Positions 58,360-64,000 of a stretch of 64,000 bases of DNA are shown here, piece after piece; within the stretch, counting starts at the first letter, position 1; each line of letters starts with the position of its first letter. The stretch is from the NCBI GenBank assembly GCA_900321965.1, contig ONYA01000003.1, positions 1 to 64,000 on the forward strand, in the 5' to 3' direction. A program made the translations under genes and the position numbers. The notes beneath the pieces are model-generated. The model made no database searches. It saw nothing but the letters and a program-made list of their open reading frames with translations, and was not told the DNA's origin. Source of the stretch: an uncultured Prevotellaceae bacterium. Its GTDB lineage: Bacteria; Bacteroidota; Bacteroidia; Bacteroidales; Bacteroidaceae.

Positions 58360-58367
58360 TACCTTTG
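58360..58367 (+). promoter_or_regulatory. Histidine phosphatase promoter -7 box
   Basis: TACCTTTG, 41 bp before the ATG at 58409. Confidence 0.65.
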
Positions 58368-58408
58368 CAGACCACATATCGGTTGTACAGATAGGAACAA
58401 ATTAAAGA

Positions 58409-59695
58409 ATGAAAGAGATGAACAAATGTTTGATGATGGTAGCAGCTGCCATAATGGCTGCCATGAACCTGCAGGCTCAGACGGAGCGCTCCGATGACTT
58501 CAGGGCGAAATACAAACTGAAAGAGGTGGTGGTGATGAGCCGTCACAATATCCGTTCGCCGTTGACATCCGGCGGCGCTGCCTATATGCGGGTGACACCA
58601 TACGAGTGGTTTAAGTGGACATCGCCCAGCAGCCAGCTGTCGCAGCGCGGCGGTGTACTGGAGACGGAGATGGGGCAGTTCTTCCGTAAATGGGTGGTTA
58701 GCACAGGACTGTTACCCGACAACTGCCGTCCGGTGGACGACGAGGTGCTGTTCTATGCCAACTCGCGCCAGCGCACGTTTGCCACGGCGAAGTATTTCTC
58801 TGCCGGTTTCCTGCCTTTTGCCAACGTGGAGATTCAGCATAAGTTCGACGAGGACAAGATGGACCCGCTGTTTACGCCCAAATTCACGAAGATGAACGAC
58901 AGCTATCGTCAGCAGGTTCTCAACGAGATCAACACGATACACGGTGGTCCTCAGACGTGGATGCAGTCCGTACAGCCTGTGCTGACGCTGATGGAGGATG
59001 TCATCGATATGGCACACTCGCCGGCAGCGCAGAACGACACGACGCACTTCTGGTACGACGATACGAAGTTCAAAATAGAGAAGGGCGACGAACCGAAGAT
59101 GAGTGGCGGCTATAAGTTAGCCAACAGCGTGGCCGACGCGTTGGTGCTGCAGTGCTACGAGAGCGAGAGCATGACGGCCTTCGGCCATGAGCTGACCGAG
59201 GAGCAGTGGCGGGCTGTCTGCGGCATCAAAGAGGTGTACGACGGTCTGCTCTTCACCGCCCACAGTGCTGCCGTCAACATGGCCTATCCGTTAGTGAGCC
59301 GCATCCGCGAGGAACTGCACCATGACGGTCGCAAGTTCACGTTCCTCTGTGGTCACGACAGCAACTTAGCCAGCATCAGCGCGGCTTTGCGCTTGAACCT
59401 TCCGGAGACAGAACAGGCATTGGAATTGCGCACGCCCATCGGCTCGAAGCTCGTCTTCGAGAAATGGAGCGACGGCAGCGAAGACTATGTCGCCATTAAC
59501 CTGGTCTATGCGAAATACAGGCAGAAGCATGCCCGCGCGCTACTCTCGTTTGAAGAGCCGCCAATCATACAACCCGTCACCATTGACGGTCTGACGGTCA
59601 ATAGTGACGGGCTCTACCGTCTGGCCGACCTTGATGCCCGTATGGCTGAAGCAATAGCCGAATACGATGCCATCAAGGATGCTGACGCATTTTAA
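58409..59695 (+). CDS. Exported histidine acid phosphatase (phytase/glucose-1-phosphatase-like)
   Basis: 428 residues with a signal peptide ending MNLQAQ. Histidine phosphatase branch 2: VVVMSRHNIRSPLTSGG carries the RHGxRxP motif with Asn for Gly (RHNIRSP), and FLCGHDSNLASISAAL carries the HD dyad. It would remove phosphate from sugars or inositol phosphates in the periplasm. The C-terminal 60 residues, with EPPIIQPVTIDGLTVN, are outside the core. A good starting Met (58409) follows the promoter; a later Met at the signal start is possible. Confidence 0.9.
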   Translation: MKEMNKCLMMVAAAIMAAMNLQAQTERSDDFRAKYKLKEVVVMSRHNIRSPLTSGGAAYMRVTPYEWFKWTSPSSQLSQRGGVLETEMGQFFRKWVVSTGLLPDNCRPVDDEVLFYANSRQRTFATAKYFSAGFLPFANVEIQHKFDEDKMDPLFTPKFTKMNDSYRQQVLNEINTIHGGPQTWMQSVQPVLTLMEDVIDMAHSPAAQNDTTHFWYDDTKFKIEKGDEPKMSGGYKLANSVADALVLQCYESESMTAFGHELTEEQWRAVCGIKEVYDGLLFTAHSAAVNMAYPLVSRIREELHHDGRKFTFLCGHDSNLASISAALRLNLPETEQALELRTPIGSKLVFEKWSDGSEDYVAINLVYAKYRQKHARALLSFEEPPIIQPVTIDGLTVNSDGLYRLADLDARMAEAIAEYDAIKDADAF

Positions 59696-59700
59696 GTCGG

Positions 59701-60138
59701 TTATAACGCGAAGAAGTCGAAGAAGTACATGACTGCGGCCTGATATTTGTCGGTGAGGTTCTCAACCTTACCGATGACAGAGCCATTCTTGCGGATGTCG
59801 CCGTTAGACTCCACCTTGCCGACAATGCTGCCGCTGATACGGACGTCGCCGTTCGACTCGACTTTGCCGACGATGGAGCCACGCTTACGGATGTCGCCAT
59901 TAGACTCAATCTTTCCTTCGACGGAACCGTTGACGCGGATATCGCCGTTGGATTCGAACTTTCCCTTGATGGTGCCGCCGATGCGGACATCGCCGTTAGA
60001 CTCTATCCGTCCGACAACCGAACCGTTCTTACGCAGCGTCTGGTCGCTGCCGGCGTTAGCCTGAACGCTAACGCCAAGCAGCATCAGCACAACCAAGGCT
60101 ATTCTAACCATAAAATTTCTTTTCTGTTTCATTATCAT
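59701..60138 (-). CDS. Exported protein of six 16-residue repeats
   Basis: 145 residues: a signal peptide (VRIALVVLMLLGVSVQANA) followed by six copies of R-x-x-G-S-x-x-G-K-x-E-S-N-G-D-x, 48 bp each, and a short hydrophobic tail (AVMYFFDFFAL). Such regular short repeats with Gly and Asn at turns suggest a right-handed beta-helix, similar in spirit to bactofilin or polymer-forming proteins, but I do not recognise a family. A TATCTTTG box lies on the minus strand at 60193-60200. The repeats are not codon-identical, so selection has kept them. Confidence 0.8.
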   Translation of the reverse strand: MIMKQKRNFMVRIALVVLMLLGVSVQANAGSDQTLRKNGSVVGRIESNGDVRIGGTIKGKFESNGDIRVNGSVEGKIESNGDIRKRGSIVGKVESNGDVRISGSIVGKVESNGDIRKNGSVIGKVENLTDKYQAAVMYFFDFFAL

Positions 60139-60192
60139 ATTGTTTTATACGTGTAGATATCTTATCCACTTGTTATCGTCATTCTCTGTGTG

Positions 60193-60200
60193 CAAAGATA
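60193..60200 (-). promoter_or_regulatory. Promoter -7 box of the repeat-protein gene
   Basis: TATCTTTG on the minus strand, 55 bp before the start at 60138. Confidence 0.55.
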
Positions 60201-60295
60201 CGAATAAAAATTGAAAAGTACAAAAATGGGACGGTACAAATTGTATCTCATTCGAAAATTCCCGAATAACATTTGGTCATTTGCTCATTTCTTCG

Positions 60296-60303
60296 TATAT
60301 TTG
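60296..60303 (+). promoter_or_regulatory. FMN reductase promoter -7 box
   Basis: TATATTTG, 27 bp before the ATG at 60331. Confidence 0.6.
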
Positions 60304-60330
60304 CGCACAAATCCAATAACTAAGAACAAT

Positions 60331-60882
60331 ATGACGAAGAGAATCCTTTTTATCGTCGGTTCGCTGAGGGAAGGCTCCTTCAACCGACAGCTGGCCCGCG
60401 AGGCCGAGCAGATGATTGGCGCACGCGCCGAAGTAACTTATCTGGACTACTCAGACGTCCCGCTCATCAATCAGGACATCGAGTTTCCTGAGCCAGAGGC
60501 TGTGAGCCGACTGCGTGCCGCCGTCAAGGAGGCCGACGCCCTCTGGGTATTCACGCCTGAATACAACTTCAGCTATCCTGGCCACGTGAAGAACCTGTTC
60601 GACTGGCTGTCGCGTCCCCTCATAGCCAACGACTATGAGACACCCACCGTCATCAACGGCAAGAAGGTGGCCCTGAGCGGTGCCGGAGGTAAGATGGCTA
60701 CCGCCAAATGCCGTGAGAAGCTAACGGAACTGCTCACCTTCATCAAGGCCGACGTGATGGAGCAGCAGACGGGCATCGTCCTCAACATGGAGGCCTGGAC
60801 AGAAGGCCACATGATTCTGAGCAAAGAGCAGCGGGCCGCACTAAGTGCACAGGTTGAGGCTTTCCTGAAGTTCTCAATTTAG
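60331..60882 (+). CDS. NADPH-dependent FMN reductase (chromate/quinone reductase-like)
   Basis: 183 residues of the flavodoxin-like NAD(P)H-dependent FMN reductase family. The FMN phosphate loop is ILFIVGSLREGSFNRQLA; WVFTPEYNFSYPGHVKNLFDWLSRP is the characteristic family stretch, and KVALSGAGGKMATAK follows. It likely reduces quinones or metals and may act in oxidative defence. The start at 60331 removes 40 residues that would be encoded by promoter DNA. Confidence 0.92.
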   Translation: MTKRILFIVGSLREGSFNRQLAREAEQMIGARAEVTYLDYSDVPLINQDIEFPEPEAVSRLRAAVKEADALWVFTPEYNFSYPGHVKNLFDWLSRPLIANDYETPTVINGKKVALSGAGGKMATAKCREKLTELLTFIKADVMEQQTGIVLNMEAWTEGHMILSKEQRAALSAQVEAFLKFSI

Positions 60883-60914
60883 ATTGTGCAAAACAGCACA
60901 CAGGGCACATGGAA

Positions 60915-61142
60915 ATGAAAAAGTATTTAATGACAATCCTAATGATTGCCTTGGTAAGTTTGGGCTTTACCGCATGTAGCAGCGATGATGATGACGAGGC
61001 TTCTCTGTCGTTTACGAAAGAGATTATTGTCGGTAAGTGGAAGATAACTAATATCGCAGGCAATAACGAGCACAGCAATTGGCTTGATGTCGGAAGCGAA
61101 GCTGAGTTCAAGTTGTATTACGCAGCTTTCCCCAACTCATAA
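60915..61142 (+). pseudogene. Truncated lipoprotein (lipocalin-like N-terminus)
   Basis: 75 codons. A lipoprotein signal with lipobox (LVSLGFTACSSDDDD) is followed by FTKEIIVGKWKITNIAGNN, the beginning of a Bacteroidetes lipocalin-like domain, which should continue for roughly 80 more residues. Instead the frame ends at LYYAAFPNS, overlapping the end of the DUF2442 gene on the other strand. The lipoprotein was evidently cut by recombination there. Confidence 0.7.
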
Positions 61143-61375
61143 AGATGCTCGGGCGCGATGTCTACGGTGCCGTCGAGCCATGTGACCGTCCAGCCGTCGA
61201 GGGCGAAACTGGCGAACACGTCCTTGTCTCGCAGCGGAGCAAAGAACTTGTACTGATTGATAAGCGGCTGGCAGTCGAAGATGACGCGGCGGCCGTCGTT
61301 GAAGTCCAGCTCCAGCAGGTAGTCGCCCACGACGCGGGCGGCAGTGACCCATTTCAAAGTGTTTGTCTGTTCCAT
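61118..61375 (-). CDS. DUF2442-domain protein
   Basis: 85 residues, LKWVTAARVVGDYLLELDFNDGRRVIFDCQPLI...DGTVDIAPEHLYELGKAA, matching DUF2442. These small proteins usually occur just after a DUF4160 gene, and a truncated DUF4160 end is found immediately upstream (61382-61495). The pair resembles a toxin-antitoxin-like or regulatory couple, but the function is unproven. It overlaps the lipoprotein remnant by 25 bp. Confidence 0.82.
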   Translation of the reverse strand: MEQTNTLKWVTAARVVGDYLLELDFNDGRRVIFDCQPLINQYKFFAPLRDKDVFASFALDGWTVTWLDGTVDIAPEHLYELGKAA

Positions 61376-61381
61376 ATCGTC

Positions 61382-61495
61382 TCAATCAAGTGGGTTAATC
61401 TTTGCCAGCGCCTCGCCGTTTTCCATACGCTCCCAGTTCTGCATCAGCTCGTCCTTGTGCAGGTCGAGCCAGTCGAAGACGAGGTGCAGCGTTGT
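61382..61495 (-). pseudogene. C-terminal remnant of a DUF4160 protein
   Basis: The minus-strand frame ETTLHLVFDWLDLHKDELMQ and then NWERMENGEALAKINPLD-stop is the C-terminus of a DUF4160 protein (about 38 residues). The N-terminal half is absent. It is followed 6 bp later by DUF2442, the usual order, so this was a DUF4160-DUF2442 pair whose first gene has been broken. Confidence 0.72.
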
Positions 61496-61783
61496 TTCTT
61501 GGCTGCAAATTTACGAAAAGATTCCGATAATAAAATGTTTTTCGCTGAAAAAATAGCAGAAAAACTTCAGGAGATCGATGTTGGGGAGATCGACGTTGGG
61601 GGATTCTGCCACTGAATCGTCAACAAGGGCACATCTGCTCAGTAAATTATCACATACCCACACCTCTTGTTTCTATACAAGAGTATTGTAGCTATACACA
61701 CCACATTTTTGAAGAAATATATACGTTTCTATGATAAACAGATTTTTTTATTTATCTTTGTAGCGCAAAACCAAAGAATTGTT
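61496..61783. other. Intergenic region without a recognised gene
   Basis: Contains a short direct repeat GATCGATGTTGGGG/GATCGACGTTGGGG (61573-61600) and the promoter of the next gene. No other feature seen. Confidence 0.5.
61753..61760 (+). promoter_or_regulatory. Esterase-like phytase gene promoter -7 box
   Basis: TATCTTTG, 23 bp before the ATG at 61784. Confidence 0.65.
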
Positions 61784-62800
61784 ATGAGAAGAAGCCTTTT
61801 TTCCTTTTTGTTGATGATGATTGTCCTGCCGTCAGCAGCCCAGCAGGTGGTACTGAACAAGCAGCGACACTACCCGAAGACGGTGCCAGCCGGCAACTAC
61901 AGCGGTATTACGTGGTTAGGGGGCGACCGCTACGCCGTGGCCAACGACAAGTCGCAGACGGCCGGTTTCCACCTGATGACCATCCGCACGGATGCCGAGA
62001 CAGGCAAAATCAAGGAGGTACGCGCCGACAGTTTCATGACCAGCGGCCATGCCAACCGCGACGAGGAGGGTATCTGCTACGTCCCGCAGACGAACACGGT
62101 GTTTGTCAGCGGCGAGGCCGATGGTCAGATAATAGAATACAGCATGAGCGGCGAGCTGACAGGCCGCCGCCTGAATATTCCCCCCGAATATGCGATGACC
62201 TACAACAATGGTGGTTTCGAGGCTTTGGCCTACGACGCGACGACCAAGCGTTTCTGGACGACGTCGGAGAACACGCTGAAGTGTGACGGCGAGAAGCCAA
62301 CCATCGACAACCGCCGTGCCAACCTCCTGCGGCTACAGAGCTTCGGCGACAACTTGGAACCGCTGGAGCAGTACTGGTATAAGACTGACTCGACGAGTGC
62401 CAAAGTGGGGCAGAAAGGCAAGAGCATTTTAGGCGTCAGCAGTATGGCGGCGCTCGACAACGGTCTGCTCATTATCCTGGAACGCGAGTTGCTGATCAAG
62501 CCAAAGAATATCGGTTCATACGTACACGTCAAGCTCTACGTCGTGAACCCTACCCTACAACAGCCCGGCGACCTGCTTCAGAAACAGCTGCTCACCGAGT
62601 TCCGCACCCGCATCAACCTGACCAACCGCGGCTTTGCCAACTACGAGGGCCTCTGCGTTGGTCCCAAGCTGACGGACGGCCGTCAGTTGCTGCTGTTAGT
62701 GTCCGACTCGCAGAACCAGTACAAAGGCTATATGAAGGACTGGTTCAAAAGTATCGTCATCCCCGACGTGGAGTTCACGCCGCCGTCTCTCTCACGATAA
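61784..62800 (+). CDS. Exported 'esterase-like activity of phytase' family protein
   Basis: 338 residues with a signal peptide (MRRSLFSFLLMMIVLPSAAQ). The rest fits the phytase-esterase-like beta-propeller family: YSGITWLGGDRYAVANDKS, GHANRDEEGICYVPQTNTVFVSGE, NNGGFEALAYDATTKRFWTTSENTL and GFANYEGLCVGPKLTDGRQLLLLVSDSQN. Such proteins are secreted or periplasmic and probably hydrolyse or bind phosphate esters; the exact substrate is unknown. The start at 61784 follows the promoter by 23 bp. Confidence 0.86.
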   Translation: MRRSLFSFLLMMIVLPSAAQQVVLNKQRHYPKTVPAGNYSGITWLGGDRYAVANDKSQTAGFHLMTIRTDAETGKIKEVRADSFMTSGHANRDEEGICYVPQTNTVFVSGEADGQIIEYSMSGELTGRRLNIPPEYAMTYNNGGFEALAYDATTKRFWTTSENTLKCDGEKPTIDNRRANLLRLQSFGDNLEPLEQYWYKTDSTSAKVGQKGKSILGVSSMAALDNGLLIILERELLIKPKNIGSYVHVKLYVVNPTLQQPGDLLQKQLLTEFRTRINLTNRGFANYEGLCVGPKLTDGRQLLLLVSDSQNQYKGYMKDWFKSIVIPDVEFTPPSLSR

Positions 62801-62970
62801 GAGCCATACAAAAGCCTCGCTCGTAGAAGCGACGGCCATTATGAGCCGACAAGTCCCATTTTACGACACAGACACCCCCATTGCTCGGTTTTTGTCGCTT
62901 ATTGAAAGCCCGGACGCAACAAACCAAGCTGAAAAACACAAGATTTTTTGTTTTGATTGAATTATCGCCG
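62801..62970. other. Intergenic region before the MATE gene
   Basis: No coding frame or clear terminator is visible beyond a weak CGCT...AGCG stem near 62817-62830. Confidence 0.4.
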
Positions 62971-62978
62971 TATTTTTG
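62971..62978 (+). promoter_or_regulatory. MATE gene promoter -7 box
   Basis: TATTTTTG, 63 bp before a short leader frame and 113 bp before the MATE start. Confidence 0.55.
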
Positions 62979-63041
62979 CATCCGCGAAGACAAGCTGCAC
63001 GTCAGTTGTCAAAGTGATGAATTAAAATCTTGAAAAGAATT

Positions 63042-63095
63042 ATGGTAAGAAACTATAAGTTTTTCAAACCACATCCCAAATACCAAGAGTTATGA
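63042..63095 (+). CDS. Possible 17-residue leader peptide overlapping the MATE start
   Basis: ATG at 63042 opens MVRNYKFFKPHPKYQEL and stops at 63093-63095, so its stop overlaps the MATE start (ATGA). Too short to judge by coding bias. The geometry suggests translational coupling or a regulatory leader. Confidence 0.4.
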   Translation: MVRNYKFFKPHPKYQEL

Positions 63096-64000
63096 AAGCG
63101 GAACATATCAGAAAACCGTATCTTGCATACGCAGAGTTGACAACCTTTATTATTGCCAGCGTTTGTAATTCGCTCATCCTGCAGGCCAATGTCTTCATCG
63201 ACGCAGTGATTGTGGGCAATTACGTCAGCACCGATGCGATGGCCGTCATCAACCTGTTTGCTCCGCTGCTCATCTTAGTAACGATGGTTCCCATGCTGCT
63301 GGCAGAGGGTTCGATGGTGGCTGGTTCACGCGCTTTTGGAGAGCAAGACTACCCCCAGGTGAACCGCACGTTCATGGTAAACCTGGCTGGCGGACTGCTC
63401 TTCTCGCTGGCTGCAGCCCTGCCTATCTCGCTGTTTGCCCCGTCGCTTGTAGGACTTTATACCGACCATGCGCGCCTCTATCCGCTGGCTCTCGACTATC
63501 TGCCCGTAGCAGCGTTTATCGGTGTGGCGTTCGCCATCCAGAACAGCTACACCGTGTTCCTGCAACTGATAGGCAAGGCCCGTCTGGTGGTCAGAGTCAC
63601 CATCGTCCAGATGATGATTAACCTACTGTTCGACATGCTGTTCATCGTCGTCTGCGACTGGGGCATTCAGGGCGCCGTCTATGCCACTATCTGCAGTTAT
63701 CTGCTGTCGTTGGTGATGGTCGTTCCCGAGGTGCGTCGCCAGTGGCGCATCTTCGCCCCCCAGTCAGTACTCCGTTCCTGGTTCCCCTCGCTAACCTGGC
63801 ATTGCGGCAAACTTGGACTTTCCGACGCTACAGGCTCGTTCGTCTCGGTCATCATCTTCTCTGGCGTCAATGCAGCCGCCCAGCGCCTCTACGGAGCCGA
63901 CGGTCTCGTCGTGGTCAGCGTGTTCATGCAGATGCTGTCGGTCGGCTCGCTGGTTACGATGGGTGTCATCTTCTCCATGCAGTCGCTCGGCATGACCTTC
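63092..64000 (+). CDS. MATE-family efflux transporter (partial, runs off the window)
   Basis: 303 codons to the right edge without a stop. It starts MKAEHIRKPYLAYAELTTFIIASVC and shows the repeated MATE helices: NVFIDAVIVGNYVSTDAMAVINL (first repeat core), PMLLAEGSMVAGSRAFGEQD, and QNSYTVFLQLIGKARLVVRVTIVQMMINLLFDMLFIVV. It would export drugs or metabolites in exchange for Na+ or H+. It is preceded by a possible leader peptide frame. Confidence 0.88.
   Translation, partial: MKAEHIRKPYLAYAELTTFIIASVCNSLILQANVFIDAVIVGNYVSTDAMAVINLFAPLLILVTMVPMLLAEGSMVAGSRAFGEQDYPQVNRTFMVNLAGGLLFSLAAALPISLFAPSLVGLYTDHARLYPLALDYLPVAAFIGVAFAIQNSYTVFLQLIGKARLVVRVTIVQMMINLLFDMLFIVVCDWGIQGAVYATICSYLLSLVMVVPEVRRQWRIFAPQSVLRSWFPSLTWHCGKLGLSDATGSFVSVIIFSGVNAAAQRLYGADGLVVVSVFMQMLSVGSLVTMGVIFSMQSLGMTF

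Overview
The window looks like a chromosomal segment of a Prevotella-like member of the Bacteroidales. The evidence is the promoter style (a TAnnTTTG box a short distance before most starts, with almost no Shine-Dalgarno sites) and the gene content: a type IX secretion PorQ gene next to cmk, an ExbB/ExbD/ExbD/TonB set, a GH10 xylanase split by a carbohydrate-binding insert, a GH127 arabinofuranosidase, and DUF1573, DUF4369 and alpha-2-macroglobulin-like proteins. No rRNA gene, CRISPR array, transposase or integrase was seen. The last gene, a MATE transporter, runs off the right edge.

Layout. 1-2.8 kb: a composite repeat element, then thyA and folA. 2.8-8 kb (minus strand): exbD, exbD, a membrane protein, exbB, greA, tRNA-Ser(GGA), tatD, a polyprenyl synthetase and tonB. 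8-9.7 kb: porQ-cmk. 9.7-18.3 kb (minus): an alpha-2-macroglobulin-like giant, a DUF1573 protein, meaB and ispH. 18.5-24.2 kb (plus): clpB, the xylanase and an outer-membrane barrel. 24.2-28.5 kb: mfd and a divergent glycosyltransferase. 28.5-31.5 kb: a small accessory patch (ORF6N protein, methylase fragment, polyvalent-type kinase, mobile repeat element). 31.5-40.1 kb (minus): plsC, a phosphoesterase, a MetH-activation-domain protein, pyrC, a DUF4369 lipoprotein, then a DivIC/dnaX operon and asnA. 40.3 kb: tRNA-Arg(CCG) with a duplicated 3' end, followed by an A+T-richer defence island to about 54.8 kb. 54.9-64 kb: a hydrolase, a desulfidase remnant, GH127, a histidine phosphatase, a repeat protein, an FMN reductase, truncated small genes, a phytase-like esterase and a MATE transporter.

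The defence island is the most interesting region. Reading along the minus strand it encodes an XRE protein, a WYL regulator, a DUF4268 nuclease-like protein, an 876-residue protein, a receiver-domain protein, HsdM, HsdS, a small basic protein, HsdR, AbiH and a DinD/RhuM remnant. The 876-residue protein fuses a degenerate HsdM-like methylase (motif IV NPPF replaced by TPEF), an HsdS-like segment and a histidine-kinase core, and it overlaps the receiver gene by 8 bp. This suggests a two-component system whose sensor derives from a type I modification enzyme. Three promoters in the island (before the DUF4268 gene, the kinase and hsdM) carry the same 15-bp palindrome TGCAG-N5-CTGCA, each exactly 11 bp from the -7 box, so they probably form one regulon. 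The WYL protein is the natural candidate regulator.

A second theme is repeats. Several short repeat families occur both between genes and, in frame, inside conserved genes: ispH, mfd, meaB, tatD, pyrC, dnaX, GH127, the MetH-activation protein, the alpha-2-macroglobulin-like protein and exbD. The inserts add roughly 10-30 low-complexity residues without breaking the genes. All functional statements below are read from sequence and family knowledge; no database search was possible.
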